From NCBI GenBank assembly GCA_016193485.1, contig JACPRZ010000007.1:62001-126000 (forward strand): DNA of 64,000 nt. Reading direction: 5' to 3'. Of this stretch, positions 13,044-21,549 are shown one piece after another. The notes below the pieces were generated by a model. The model searched no databases, had not been told where the DNA came from, and was given only the letters and a program-made list of their open reading frames with translations. This stretch comes from Bacteroidota bacterium (lineage in GTDB: Bacteria; Bacteroidota; Bacteroidia; JACPRZ01). The translations under genes and the position numbers were made by a program. Numbering within the stretch: position 1 is the first letter of the stretch; every line of letters starts with the position of its first letter.

Positions 13044-14036
13044 TCAGTTTTTATCCAGTTGATAACGGGAGACATCCATTCCGAATGTCAATCCCTTTGT
13101 AGATACAAGCGACTCGAGTTCCGCGAGTGATTTTTTCCCGAAGTTCCGGAATTTGAGAAGATCGTTTTTATTATACTGTACCAGGTCACCGAGTGTCTCC
13201 ACCTCTGCGGCTTTCAGGCAATTCAGAGCCCGGACCGACAAGTTGAGATCAATAAGTTTTGATTTCAGCAATTGCCTCATTTGAAGGGCCGCTTCATCCA
13301 ATTCATCCGATTCAGGTTTCCCTACCACATCAAAAGTGATCTTCTCATCCGAAAAGAGCATAAAATGATGAATGAGGATTTTTGCTGCTTCTGTCAGGGC
13401 GGCTTTCGGATGAATGGAGCCGTCCGTGACAAGTTCAAGGATCAGTTTTTCGTAATCGGTTTTTTGTTCAACCCTGCAGTTTTCAATCGAATATTTGACA
13501 TGTTTTACGGGTGTGAAGATGGAATCCATGGCAATAATGCCAATTACCCCGTTAACGGGTTTGTTTTCTTCTGAAGGCACATAACCCCTTCCTTTCATAA
13601 TAGTGAGTTCCAACTTGAATTTAACCGATTTCTCCATAGTGCAAATTACCAGGTCGGGATTTAATACCTGGAATCCGGTTGTAAACCTGCCGATGTCGGC
13701 TGCGGTAAATGATTCCTGCCCTGTTAAATTAATAGTCACTTTTTCACTGTCGGTGTTGGGAATCTGTTGTTTAAATCTTACCTTTTTCAGGTTGAGGATG
13801 ATTTCAGTAACATCTTCAACGATACCTTTGATGGTTGAAAATTCATGCTGTACTCCATCAAATTTAATTGACGAAATAGCGAATCCCTCAAGCGATGATA
13901 ACAATATCCTCCTGATTGCATTACCGATGGTAATTCCGAAACCCGGTTCAAGAGGAAAAAACTCAAATTTTCCGACTATATCGGTCGATTCGACCATGCT
14001 TACCTTGTCGGGCTTGATGAAATTTAATATGGCCAT
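13044..14036 (-). CDS. rpoA: DNA-directed RNA polymerase alpha subunit
   Basis: The start at 14036 gives [12 protein letters not shown], typical of the phylum, and a normal 330-residue length. An ATG 69 nt upstream would add a non-conserved extension. The N-terminal assembly domain contains [28 protein letters not shown] (shown here only as [11 protein letters not shown]), and the C-terminal domain [18 protein letters not shown] with the helix-hairpin-helix F-R-N-F-G-K-K-S-L. It lies between rpsD and rplQ in the operon. Confidence 0.98.
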   Translation of the reverse strand: MAILNFIKPDKVSMVESTDIVGKFEFFPLEPGFGITIGNAIRRILLSSLEGFAISSIKFDGVQHEFSTIKGIVEDVTEIILNLKKVRFKQQIPNTDSEKVTINLTGQESFTAADIGRFTTGFQVLNPDLVICTMEKSVKFKLELTIMKGRGYVPSEENKPVNGVIGIIAMDSIFTPVKHVKYSIENCRVEQKTDYEKLILELVTDGSIHPKAALTEAAKILIHHFMLFSDEKITFDVVGKPESDELDEAALQMRQLLKSKLIDLNLSVRALNCLKAAEVETLGDLVQYNKNDLLKFRNFGKKSLAELESLVSTKGLTFGMDVSRYQLDKN

Positions 14037-14123
14037 AGAGGATTTATTGGAATTAAAATTTACGTCTGTGATTATGTTAAACCTGTAGGATTGTAAACCT
14101 GACAAGGTTACAGGATTACTGTT

Positions 14124-14729
14124 TTATTTTGAATACAATTCAACAATCAGGTGTTCCAAAACGGGTTCAGGAATTTGTTCACGGGTGGGATAGGAAATCA
14201 ATTTTCCGCTCATATCCCGTTCATTCCAGTCAAGCCACGGATATTTTGCTGATTTATTGCTCAACGAATTGCTGATCAGTTCCAGTGATTTTGATCTTTC
14301 CCGGATACCAATGATATCACCTATCCGAATATTGTATGAGGGAAAATTGACCACCCTGTCGTTGACCGTAATATGCCTGTGGGTAACCAGTTGCCTCGCA
14401 GCAGGCCGGGTGGGAGCAATACCCAACCGATATACCGTATTATCGAGCCGGGTTTCGCACAGTTGCAAAAGAATCTCCCCGGTTTTACCTTTTTTATGAG
14501 ATGCCTTTAGGTATGTTGAATAAAACTGCCTTTCCAGTATTCCGTAGGTATATTTAACTTTCTGCTTTTCAGCCAACTGAACGGCATATTCGGACTGCCG
14601 TCCTCTTTTTTTATCAGGACCATGCATGCCGGGAGGATAATTCTTTTTTTCAAGGGTTTTATCCGGGCCATAAATTGGCATTCCGAACCTACGGGAAATT
14701 TTGGTTTTGGGACCTTTGTAGCGAGCCAT
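14124..14729 (-). CDS. rpsD: 30S ribosomal protein S4
   Basis: 201 residues, normal length. It starts [16 protein letters not shown] and has a conserved [16 protein letters not shown] segment, then an S4 RNA-binding domain [20 protein letters not shown]...[12 protein letters not shown]4 nucleates 30S assembly and in other bacteria autoregulates the alpha operon; no leader pseudoknot can be claimed here. Between this gene and rpsK lies a gap containing a perfect 18-bp palindrome and a 7-nt-period array. Confidence 0.98.
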   Translation of the reverse strand: MARYKGPKTKISRRFGMPIYGPDKTLEKKNYPPGMHGPDKKRGRQSEYAVQLAEKQKVKYTYGILERQFYSTYLKASHKKGKTGEILLQLCETRLDNTVYRLGIAPTRPAARQLVTHRHITVNDRVVNFPSYNIRIGDIIGIRERSKSLELISNSLSNKSAKYPWLDWNERDMSGKLISYPTREQIPEPVLEHLIVELYSK

Positions 14730-14742
14730 AGAAAGAATTGTG

Positions 14743-14760
14743 TCCCGATAGCTATCGGGA
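14743..14760. repeat. REP-like palindrome TCCCGATAGCTATCGGGA (copy 1)
   Basis: A perfect 18-bp palindrome in the rpsK-rpsD gap. One-base variants occur at 36105-36122 (nuoM-nuoN gap) and at 36784-36801 inside the nuoN coding region. Confidence 0.8.
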
Positions 14761-14800
14761 GCGTATTTCGAATTTTGGATTTAAGATTTCGGATTTTACC
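14761..14800. repeat. 7-nt-period array, ATTTCGG family
   Basis: Units of the type ATTTCGA, ATTTTGG, ATTTAAG, ATTTCGG follow one another in 7-nt steps between rpsK and rpsD. The same family appears at 15182-15215 between rpsM and rpsK and, as an inverted pair, at 30079-30172. Confidence 0.6.
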
Positions 14801-14801
14801 A

Positions 14802-15179
14802 TTATACTCTTCTTCTTTTCGGTGGTCTGCAACCGTTATGCGGTATTGGGGTTACATCGTTAATTTCGGTTACAAGAATTCCGGCACCCGAAATGCTTCG
14901 AATGGCAGATTCCCTTCCGGCACCCGGTCCCTTGACAAAAACTTTAACTTTCCGCAAACCGAGGTCAAAGGCGGCTTTGGCACAATCGCCCGCGGCTATC
15001 TGGGCAGCATAAGGTGTATTTTTCTTTGACCCTTTAAAACCCATTTTACCGGCTGACGACCATGAAATTACATGGCCCTGGTTATTTGTAAGGGTAACTA
15101 TAATATTATTGAATGACGCATGAATAAATGCCCTGCCTGAAGGTTCAACTGTGACTTTTTTCTTTTTTACGGTAGCCAT
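14802..15179 (-). CDS. rpsK: 30S ribosomal protein S11
   Basis: 125 residues. The family core is clear: [42 protein letters not shown] in part, [19 protein letters not shown], and the C-terminal [18 protein letters not shown]. Length is normal. It lies between rpsM and rpsD as in other alpha operons. The gap after rpsM (42 nt) carries a short ATTTCGG-type array. Confidence 0.98.
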   Translation of the reverse strand: MATVKKKKVTVEPSGRAFIHASFNNIIVTLTNNQGHVISWSSAGKMGFKGSKKNTPYAAQIAAGDCAKAAFDLGLRKVKVFVKGPGAGRESAIRSISGAGILVTEINDVTPIPHNGCRPPKRRRV

Positions 15180-15181
15180 GT

Positions 15182-15215
15182 TAGTATTTCGGATTGCGGA
15201 TTTTAGGATTTTATT
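15182..15215. repeat. Short 7-nt-period array, ATTTCGG family
   Basis: ATTTCGG, ATTGCGG and ATTTTAG follow one another in the rpsM-rpsK gap. It is degenerate, but the same motif and period as the neighbouring gap at 14761. Confidence 0.45.
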
Positions 15216-15221
15216 CCCCTT

Positions 15222-15602
15222 TTATTTCTTTACAGCCATTTTTTTATTGGCTACGGTTTTTCGTTTTCCTTTTCTTGTGCGGCAGTTGGTGCGTGTCCGC
15301 TGACCCCGTACCGGCAACCCGATGCGATGGCGCATTCCGCGGTAACATCCGATATCAATCAACCGCTTGATATTCAGATGGGTTTCGGTGCGAAGTGAAC
15401 CCTCTACTTTATGATTATCAATAATATACTGACGTATCCGCGTTAGTTCATCATCACTCCAATCCTGCACTTTTTTCAGCGGATTTACTTTTACTGCTTC
15501 CAGAATTTTAAAGCCGCTGCTCCGGCCCAAGCCATACAAATATCCGAGTGCAACATCTCCGCGCTTATTACGGGGAATATCAACGCCAGCAATACGAGCC
15601 AA
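15222..15602 (-). CDS. rpsM: 30S ribosomal protein S13 (TTG start)
   Basis: 126 residues with the conserved N-terminus [28 protein letters not shown] (start of it only: [15 protein letters not shown]), a helix-two-turn-helix middle, and the basic end [20 protein letters not shown]. The codon at the universally conserved first residue is TTG (15600-15602), and no ATG lies upstream in frame near it, so translation probably starts at TTG. It lies between rpmJ and rpsK. Confidence 0.96.
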   Translation of the reverse strand: MARIAGVDIPRNKRGDVALGYLYGLGRSSGFKILEAVKVNPLKKVQDWSDDELTRIRQYIIDNHKVEGSLRTETHLNIKRLIDIGCYRGMRHRIGLPVRGQRTRTNCRTRKGKRKTVANKKMAVKK

Positions 15603-15660
15603 TGGATTTTAGAGATTTAAGGATTATTAAATTTATGGAATTTGTAAAATATCGCTGAAT

Positions 15661-15777
15661 TCAGCCCTGACGTTGCTTATACCGCGGGTTTTGTTTATTG
15701 ATTACGAATAACTTACCTTTACGTCTTACGATCTTACAATCAGCTGTTCTTTTCTTGATGGATGATTTTACTTTCAT
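15661..15777 (-). CDS. rpmJ: 50S ribosomal protein L36
   Basis: A 38-residue gene. Reverse translation gives [21 protein letters not shown] followed by K-L-F-V-I-N and NPRYKQRQG, the L36 signature, with one Cys retained (C14) while other zinc-ligand positions are replaced, as in the zinc-free type. It is the first gene of this ribosomal operon. The usual upstream infA is absent, and a promoter box lies 21 nt before the start. Confidence 0.96.
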   Translation of the reverse strand: MKVKSSIKKRTADCKIVRRKGKLFVINKQNPRYKQRQG

Positions 15778-15798
15778 TCCCGTATAAAAAAATGGGTG

Positions 15799-15806
15799 CA
15801 AATATA
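15799..15806 (-). promoter_or_regulatory. -7 promoter box of the rpmJ-rpsM-rpsK-rpsD-rpoA-rplQ-carA-eno operon
   Basis: On the reverse strand TATATTTG followed by C matches TAnnTTTG perfectly and lies 21 nt upstream of the rpmJ ATG in an AT-rich gap. No clear -33 box at the ideal distance was found. Confidence 0.7.
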
Positions 15807-15845
15807 GGATTTAATTTAATTCAATATCAGTCCTGTTGAAAAATT

Positions 15846-16940
15846 TTATTTAACAAAATTTTTCCACCTGCCTTGCAGGTAATTGATAAAACGTTCACCA
15901 ACCGACACTTTTCTGAGGTGTTCTTTTGAAAATGGAGGGCGCAGCGGTGAAAAATCTTTCCCGGCAGCGAGTTTGGGCCAGTCGGGGTTGCCGATGGCAA
16001 CTCTGCCAAGTACGGCAAGGTCAGCGCCAAGGGATAATATTTTTTCTGCTTCTTCCGGGGTCCATATTTTACCTGCTACCATTAATTTTACATCAGTTGC
16101 CAATGCTTCACGGAAATATTCAACAATGGATTTGTCTTTATCAGGATATTTTTCAGGTTTTTTAAAGGAATCCCATGCCGAGACATGTATGTAGTCAGCG
16201 CCTTGCGCTGCAAGTTTTTCAGCCGTTTTTAAACTCTCATCAAAGTCAATTCCCTTAAAAACGCCATAATCCTCCGGTGAAAGTCGCACCCCGACAATAA
16301 AATCACCGGGAAGTTCATGCCTGATTTTTTTCAGGATGGACAGCAGAAGACGGGACCTGTTTTCAAAATTCCCCCCCCATTCATCGGTACGCTTGTTTGT
16401 TTCGGTGCTCAGGAACTGATGAAGGAGGTAACCATGCGCACCGTGAAGTTCCACCCCGTCCCAACCGGCTTGCGAGGCTATATGGGCAGCATTGACGAAA
16501 CTATGTATGACATTCTGAATATCCTCTCCGATCGCTTCCCGGGTAAGGGTTTTTCCGGATGAAGAAACAGGAAAAGAACTTGCACTCAGTGGTATTTTTC
16601 CGGTAACTTTTTCAGGGCTTCTCGCGCCACCGTGAAAAATTTGCACGATACCCAGCGAACCGTTTTCATGAATGCCGTCAGCCAGCCGTTTCAATCCGGG
16701 TAAATGTTTTTCACTGCTGATACCGAGTTCACCCTCCCATCCTTTACCATCATCCGAAACATAGGCAGCGCAGGATATTATTATTCCGAATCCGCCCTCA
16801 GCCCTTCTAACCAGCCAGCGGTATTCATCATCGCCAAGTGTTCCGTCATCATTGCTTTGCAGGTTGGTCAGAGGTGCAAGGACGATACGGTTAGCGACAG
16901 TTTTATTTTTTCCTAAGGAAGTGGGTTCGTGAAAATTCAT
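15846..16940 (-). CDS. NADH:flavin oxidoreductase, Old Yellow Enzyme family
   Basis: A 364-residue FMN-dependent TIM-barrel enzyme expected to reduce activated C=C bonds; the physiological substrate is unknown. Visible family features are RIVLAPLTNLQS near residue 20, GFGIIISCAAYV, VQIFHGGARS, the substrate/FMN region DGVELHGAHGYLLHQFLS, WGGNFENRSRLL, and the late phosphate-binding GADLAVLGRVAIGNPDWP. Length fits the family. It has its own -7 box and diverges from a methyltransferase gene. It stands where infA and the spc-type ribosomal genes would often be, so the ribosomal operon starts freshly after it. Confidence 0.92.
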   Translation of the reverse strand: MNFHEPTSLGKNKTVANRIVLAPLTNLQSNDDGTLGDDEYRWLVRRAEGGFGIIISCAAYVSDDGKGWEGELGISSEKHLPGLKRLADGIHENGSLGIVQIFHGGARSPEKVTGKIPLSASSFPVSSSGKTLTREAIGEDIQNVIHSFVNAAHIASQAGWDGVELHGAHGYLLHQFLSTETNKRTDEWGGNFENRSRLLLSILKKIRHELPGDFIVGVRLSPEDYGVFKGIDFDESLKTAEKLAAQGADYIHVSAWDSFKKPEKYPDKDKSIVEYFREALATDVKLMVAGKIWTPEEAEKILSLGADLAVLGRVAIGNPDWPKLAAGKDFSPLRPPFSKEHLRKVSVGERFINYLQGRWKNFVK

Positions 16941-16962
16941 TTCCAGGGATATTAATGTGCGC

Positions 16963-16970
16963 CAAAGATA
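16963..16970 (-). promoter_or_regulatory. -7 promoter box of the Old Yellow Enzyme gene
   Basis: TATCTTTG on the reverse strand, a perfect TAnnTTTG match, 23 nt before the ATG at 16940. It overlaps the left arm of an 8-bp inverted repeat (AAAGATAG at 16964-16971 and CTATCTTT at 16977-16984). Confidence 0.7.
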
Positions 16971-16986
16971 GTCATGCTATCTTTCC

Positions 16987-16994
16987 TACCTTCG
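16987..16994 (+). promoter_or_regulatory. -7 promoter box of the methyltransferase-SulP pair
   Basis: TACCTTCG, 16 nt before the ATG at 17010. This box decides the start: an in-frame ATG at 16974 would lie upstream of the predicted transcript. Confidence 0.6.
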
Positions 16995-17009
16995 CTGACC
17001 TTCTCTTCA

Positions 17010-17609
17010 ATGAATACTGTTTCCGATAAAGTCAAATCATACTATCGTTATCATGCTTTAATTTATGACGCTACCCGGTGGCTGTTCCTCTTCAACAGGA
17101 AAAAAGCCATTGAAAAATTATCTATTCAACCTTCAGACACGGTACTTGATTTCGGGTGCGGCACAGGGTTGAATTTTAAATACATCATGCAGCGGTCAAA
17201 AAATCTCACCGGTATTGACTTTTCAAATGATATGCTTGATAAGGCAAAGAAAAAATTTCCCGGTGTCCGGTTAGTTGAAACAGATATTGTATCAGGGAAA
17301 ATAGGCATCACAGCAGATAAAATCATTTGCACTTATGCCCTTTCGCTGATTGATGATTACGAAAATGCCGTTATAAACATGAAGAACCACCTCAGAAGCA
17401 GCGGAATGCTGGTGCTCCTTGATTTTTCAAAACTGTATGGCGCGCTGAAATTCGCATATCCCCTGCTTGACTGGTGGCTCAAGCATCATAAAGTCAACGC
17501 TGAAATTCCCTACGAAAAAATTCTGAAGAAATATTTCAGGAATGTAAATGTTGAAACGTTTCATTCGGGTTATAATGTGATAGCAACAGCAAGTTATCCG
17601 TTGGAATAA
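17010..17609 (+). CDS. Class I SAM-dependent methyltransferase
   Basis: 199 residues with a Rossmann SAM site VLDFGCGTGLNFKY (motif I, near residue 50), an acidic motif II around GIDFSNDML, and a post-I region D-K-I-I-C-T-Y-A-L-S-L. It resembles UbiE/menaquinone or phospholipid methyltransferase-type enzymes, but the substrate cannot be told. The start follows the promoter box at 16987. The SulP gene begins 8 nt after the stop, so the two are probably one transcript; any functional link is unknown. Confidence 0.85.
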   Translation: MNTVSDKVKSYYRYHALIYDATRWLFLFNRKKAIEKLSIQPSDTVLDFGCGTGLNFKYIMQRSKNLTGIDFSNDMLDKAKKKFPGVRLVETDIVSGKIGITADKIICTYALSLIDDYENAVINMKNHLRSSGMLVLLDFSKLYGALKFAYPLLDWWLKHHKVNAEIPYEKILKKYFRNVNVETFHSGYNVIATASYPLE

Positions 17610-17617
17610 TTTATCCT

Positions 17618-19813
17618 ATGAACAATAAACTCAATACCCTTGTCGGTGATGCACTGGGAGGTATCACAGCAATGCTCGTGGCGTTGCCATCGGCAAGTGC
17701 ATTTGGATTAATTATCTATGCCCCGCTTGGAGAGGCCTTCTCAGGCAGCGCTGCAATAGGCGGTATAATGGGCGCAATCGCTCTCGGTTTACTCGCACCT
17801 CTGACCGGTGGCACAAAAAAACTTATTACCGCTCCATGCGCTCCGGCTGCAGCGGTTCTCTCTGCTTTTGTAACCGAAGCATTAAACAAGGGTTCCGTCC
17901 CGCCTGATATAATTCCAGTTTATATCACCCTCGTAACTCTTTTTGCAGGTGCAGTACAGTTGATTATCGGAAATATCGGTGGCGGCAAAATCATTAAGTA
18001 CATTCCTTATCCTGTTGTAGCAGGTTATTTAAGCGGTGTAGGTGTACTGATTTTTACAGGGCAACTACATAATCTTGCCGGGATCCCGAAAGGCACCGGC
18101 TTCTGGGAAGGATTATTTTCCCCTGCACTCTGGAAATGGGAAAGCGGAGTAGTAGGTATCGTAACCATAATAATGATGTATGCCGCCCCAAAAATCATAA
18201 AGTCAGTTCCTGCGGCAATCCTTGCGCTTGTTTCAGGTGCCGCAACTTATTTCGCGCTTTCACTAATTAATCCTTCATTACTTAACCTGCCGGGCAACCA
18301 CCTGGTAATAGGACCCATTTCAGCATCTTTTTCCGACTTGTACCATACAATATCCGGCCGGTGGTCAATGTCAATGGCTCTTGATCTTGCAAATTTAAAA
18401 ATGATAATCGCCCCGGTTCTTACATTGGCGGTTTTGCTTTGCATTGATACCCTGAAAACATGCGTCATACTTGATGCGCTTACCAATTCAAGGCATAATT
18501 CCAACAGGGAACTGATCGGTCAGGGTTGCGGTAATATGGCATCGGCACTGTTGGGAGGCATTCCCGGTGCAGGAACCATGGGTGCAACTCTGGTCAACCT
18601 CAACAGCGGAGGAAAAACTCAATATTCAGGATTTTTTACCGGGTTATCGGCTTTACTTGTACTCCTGTTATTAGGGCAGATGGTTGCATGGATACCGAAA
18701 GCCGCATTGGCAGGGATACTGATAGTAGTGGCAATAAGGATGGTTGACAGAAACAGTTTTTCACTTTTATCGCACAAGTCAACAGTTTTTGATTTTGTTG
18801 TAATAATCGCAGTGGTATTATCTGCAGTGATATTCAGTTTAATAACAGCAGCGGGTGTCGGCATAGCACTTGCCATTCTCCTCTTCCTGAGGGAGCAGAT
18901 GCGCACGGATGTCACCCGGAGAATAGCATTTGGCAACAAGACCTTTTCCAAAAAGCACCGCCCTATCCGTGAGCGCAAAATTCTTGAAGAAAAAGGGAGC
19001 CAGACAATTATTATTGAACTCCAGGGACAATTGTTTTTCGGAACCACCGACCGGCTTCTTACTGAAATAAGGCCATATCTTCCAACAAACCGTTTCGCCA
19101 TATTCGACATGCGCAGGGTGCAATCAGTTGATTATACAGCCGTGCATATGTTCAAACAGGTACTCCGCGAAGTCAAGGACCATAAAGGGTATTTGATTTT
19201 TAGTTCAGTGCCGCGCAACCTGCCGACAGGACAACATGTTAAAAAATATTTTGAACAGCTCGGCCTTTCTGAAGCCACTCACCTTAAATTTTTTACCGAT
19301 ACCTTTTCAGCGCTGGAATGGGTCGAAGATGAAATCTTATCAGAAATGAAAATCAAGGATGATGATACGGTACTTGAACTCCGCGATATTGAATTGTTCA
19401 GCGGTGTTTCGGAAAGTGAATTATCCACTCTTAATGCCGCCATAAGCGATAAATCATTCCGGAGCGGTGAGACCATTTTCAAGACGGGAAATCACGGGGA
19501 TGAAATATTTTTTATCCGGAAGGGCAGTGTAAAAATATCTCTTCCTCTTACCGGAGGTGTCTCGCACCACATTGCCACTTTTACAAAAGGTGCTTTTTTC
19601 GGGGATATGTCATTCCTTGACAACCGCGTTCGTTCGGCTGATGCCATTGCCGATGGCGAAACCGTAATATCCACCCTTCCGAGAAAAACATTCAACGAAA
19701 TCACCAAACGGCATCCGGAAGTCGCTGGAATGTTTTTTGAAAAACTTGCCCATGTTATGGCAAACCGCCTGCGCCAGAGCAATGCCGAAATGAAAGCGCT
19801 TGAGGAGAATTGA
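17618..19813 (+). CDS. SulP-family anion permease fused to STAS and cyclic-nucleotide-binding domains
   Basis: 731 residues. The first about 430 contain 11-12 hydrophobic segments with SulP features (early G-D-A-L-G-G-I-T-A, GTKKLITAPCAPAAAV, IPGAGTMGATLVNLNSGGKTQ). A STAS domain follows at about 455-560 (TIIIELQGQLFFGTTDRL, FAIFDMRRVQSVDYTAVHMF). A cNMP-binding domain at about 585-715 has the phosphate cassette FFGDMSFLDNRVRSADAIAD with the key R-S-A. SulP proteins move sulfate, bicarbonate or other anions. The cNMP domain suggests that transport is gated by cAMP, cGMP or a related nucleotide. Substrate and ligand are not determinable here. Confidence 0.92.
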   Translation: MNNKLNTLVGDALGGITAMLVALPSASAFGLIIYAPLGEAFSGSAAIGGIMGAIALGLLAPLTGGTKKLITAPCAPAAAVLSAFVTEALNKGSVPPDIIPVYITLVTLFAGAVQLIIGNIGGGKIIKYIPYPVVAGYLSGVGVLIFTGQLHNLAGIPKGTGFWEGLFSPALWKWESGVVGIVTIIMMYAAPKIIKSVPAAILALVSGAATYFALSLINPSLLNLPGNHLVIGPISASFSDLYHTISGRWSMSMALDLANLKMIIAPVLTLAVLLCIDTLKTCVILDALTNSRHNSNRELIGQGCGNMASALLGGIPGAGTMGATLVNLNSGGKTQYSGFFTGLSALLVLLLLGQMVAWIPKAALAGILIVVAIRMVDRNSFSLLSHKSTVFDFVVIIAVVLSAVIFSLITAAGVGIALAILLFLREQMRTDVTRRIAFGNKTFSKKHRPIRERKILEEKGSQTIIIELQGQLFFGTTDRLLTEIRPYLPTNRFAIFDMRRVQSVDYTAVHMFKQVLREVKDHKGYLIFSSVPRNLPTGQHVKKYFEQLGLSEATHLKFFTDTFSALEWVEDEILSEMKIKDDDTVLELRDIELFSGVSESELSTLNAAISDKSFRSGETIFKTGNHGDEIFFIRKGSVKISLPLTGGVSHHIATFTKGAFFGDMSFLDNRVRSADAIADGETVISTLPRKTFNEITKRHPEVAGMFFEKLAHVMANRLRQSNAEMKALEEN

Positions 19814-19853
19814 TAGTCAGAAAAATATTATTACCGTAATTAATAAATATTAT

Positions 19854-19861
19854 TACCTTCG
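19854..19861 (+). promoter_or_regulatory. -7 promoter box of ppk2
   Basis: TACCTTCG in an AT-rich gap 79 nt before the ppk2 start, the same form as at 7044 and 16987. Confidence 0.5.
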
Positions 19862-19940
19862 TACCCCCTTAACATATTTAATAGTTGACATATATCAGTT
19901 TTCAAAAAACCCATTCAAAAATTAGTAACCAGAAAATTTC

Positions 19941-20888
19941 ATGCTTATGATAACAAAAACAACTGAAACACAAGCCCTGAAAGGGAATGGCGCTCCGCAC
20001 ATTTTACTGAGTAAAAAAGGCGGACACCGTGAAATATTACAGGAGATGGTTGAGAAAAAGAATTATAAAAGAATTGTAAAAGATAATATTGTCAAGCAAT
20101 TGGCAAAATACGGAGGCATCACCGAACAGGAAATCCTCGAACGGATGGACTATTATGTTGAACTTCAAAAACTACAGATTGAACTGAATAAAATGCAGCA
20201 ATGGGTTGTGGATGAAAAGAAAAGGATCGCCATTATTTTTGAAGGCCGTGATGCTGCCGGGAAAGGAGGATCTATCCGCAGGTTTACCCAGCATACCATG
20301 CCCCGCCATGCAAGGGTAGTTGCCTTACCTGCTCCCACTGAAATTGAAAAAGGCCAATGGTATTTTACCCGGTACATTAAAGAATTGCCCAATCCGGGAA
20401 GCATAGTATTCTTTGACAGAAGTTGGTACAACCGGGCAGTGGTTGAGCCGGTCATGGGATTTTGCACCAAAGACCAATACGAACAGTTTTTAAGGCAGGT
20501 GCCCGATTTTGAACACATGTTGTATGAAGACGGCATCACGCTTATCAAGTTCTGGTTTTCTGTTTCACGCGAAGAACAGGAAAAGAGGTTTTCTTCCCGC
20601 GCAAAAAATCCCTTAAAAAACTGGAAATTAAGCCCGGTAGATAAAAAAGCACAGAAACTGTGGGATGAATTCTCTTATTATAAAGAGCAGATGTTAACGA
20701 GGACCCATACCAATTATGCCCCGTGGATCATTGTGCGTGGAAATGAAAAACTAAAAGCACGCCTTGAGAGCATACGATATGTATTAAATGTAATTCCTTA
20801 CAAGGGGAAAGACAAAGCCGGCATTTCATTAAATCCCGATCCCAATATTATCGGCAGGTATTATATGAATAATGCAGCCATTGACTGA
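19941..20888 (+). CDS. ppk2: Polyphosphate kinase 2 (PPK2 family)
   Basis: 315 residues. A single P-loop domain with Walker A FEGRDAAGKGGSIRR (about residue 95), the lid region R-H-A-R-V-V-A-L-P-A-P-T-E, Walker B-like VFFDRSWYNRAVVEPVMGFC (about 155-175), and W-F-S-V-S-R-E-E-Q. It transfers phosphate between polyphosphate and nucleotides; single-domain members mostly use polyphosphate to phosphorylate nucleoside diphosphates or monophosphates. A second ATG 6 nt downstream could also serve as start. The gene is transcribed alone, with its own promoter box and a repeat element after it. Confidence 0.93.
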   Translation: MLMITKTTETQALKGNGAPHILLSKKGGHREILQEMVEKKNYKRIVKDNIVKQLAKYGGITEQEILERMDYYVELQKLQIELNKMQQWVVDEKKRIAIIFEGRDAAGKGGSIRRFTQHTMPRHARVVALPAPTEIEKGQWYFTRYIKELPNPGSIVFFDRSWYNRAVVEPVMGFCTKDQYEQFLRQVPDFEHMLYEDGITLIKFWFSVSREEQEKRFSSRAKNPLKNWKLSPVDKKAQKLWDEFSYYKEQMLTRTHTNYAPWIIVRGNEKLKARLESIRYVLNVIPYKGKDKAGISLNPDPNIIGRYYMNNAAID

Positions 20889-20921
20889 TAATTATTGAGG
20901 CACCTCAAAAAAACTTTTTAT

Positions 20922-21004
20922 CCCGCAAAGTCGCAAAGAACGCAAGGGAATGAATAAAAATTAATCGTAATTTATCTTTGCAACCTTCGCGTCTTTGCGA
21001 GAAA
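20922..21004. repeat. Inverted array element, CGCAAAG family
   Basis: The left arm (20922-20948) repeats CGCAAAG and CGCAAGG at 8-10-nt steps after CCC. The right arm (20982-21004) is the same motif inverted, ending TCTTTGCGAGAAA. The 33-nt spacer holds a perfect -7 box. A half copy is seen at 24748-24778. Confidence 0.75.
20973..20980 (+). promoter_or_regulatory. -7 promoter box of the basic-protein gene, inside the repeat loop
   Basis: TATCTTTG, a perfect TAnnTTTG, 69 nt before the ATG at 21050. It lies in the spacer between the two inverted arms, so the right arm would be in the 5' untranslated region. Confidence 0.55.
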
Positions 21005-21049
21005 CCGGTACTAATAATTGAAACGATAAACTTTTAACCCCATTTCATC

Positions 21050-21448
21050 ATGAATCCAAAAACAGACCGCAAAACCCTTCAGAAAAAAATAAACAACTAT
21101 CTGGGGGATTATGTTAAAACACTGACTAACAGTGATTCAAAAAAACTGATAAAATCAGTTAAAAAGGCAAGTAAGTTAATCGCGAAGTCCATAGTCAGGA
21201 CATCCGATGAAAGCGAGATTCTGAATTCATTGCGGGCGAAACCCCGGACTGAAAAACCTGCAGCCGCCAAACGTCCTGTAACAGTGAGAAAGAAAGTAAA
21301 ACCTGTTGCGGTAAAACGGCCTCAGCCAAAGCGTATTCCTGCAAAACCGGTTAGAAAGGCAACTGTGGTTCCGCAGGTAAAAAAGACCGATGGAATAGCG
21401 GTACCTCCTACAGCCGCGGCAAGTATTGCAGGTAGCGTGTTGAGGTAA
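21050..21448 (+). CDS. Small Lys/Pro/Ala-rich basic protein, histone-H1-tail-like
   Basis: 132 residues, not assigned to a named family. Residues 1-65 are probably helical with charged and polar residues (KTLQKKINNYLGDYVKTL, SKKLIKSVKKASKLIAKS). Residues 66-115 are a low-complexity tail rich in Lys, Pro, Ala and Val (repeated K-R-P, A-K-P-V), like bacterial histone-H1-type or nucleoid-binding tails. The last about 20 residues are neutral. No signal peptide and no membrane segment. It could bind DNA, RNA or polyphosphate. The neighbouring ppk2 makes the last option tempting, but this is speculation. Confidence 0.7.
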   Translation: MNPKTDRKTLQKKINNYLGDYVKTLTNSDSKKLIKSVKKASKLIAKSIVRTSDESEILNSLRAKPRTEKPAAAKRPVTVRKKVKPVAVKRPQPKRIPAKPVRKATVVPQVKKTDGIAVPPTAAASIAGSVLR

Positions 21449-21549
21449 TTTTTCATTGTGCAGTCGGATGTTATCACCCGGCTGCGGCCGATTGCTGTAG
21501 GTTGGAAATAACCGGCAGGCAATGAAAGGAACCTGAACAAATCAAATTT

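Noticed and set aside
13040-13075. Longer start for rplQ
   Set aside because: It overlaps rpoA and precedes the universal MRHRKG start of L17.
20889-20920. Rho-independent terminator after ppk2
   Set aside because: TTGAGG/CCTCAA leaves a loop of two to four bases and is followed by A rather than T on the coding strand; too weak to call.
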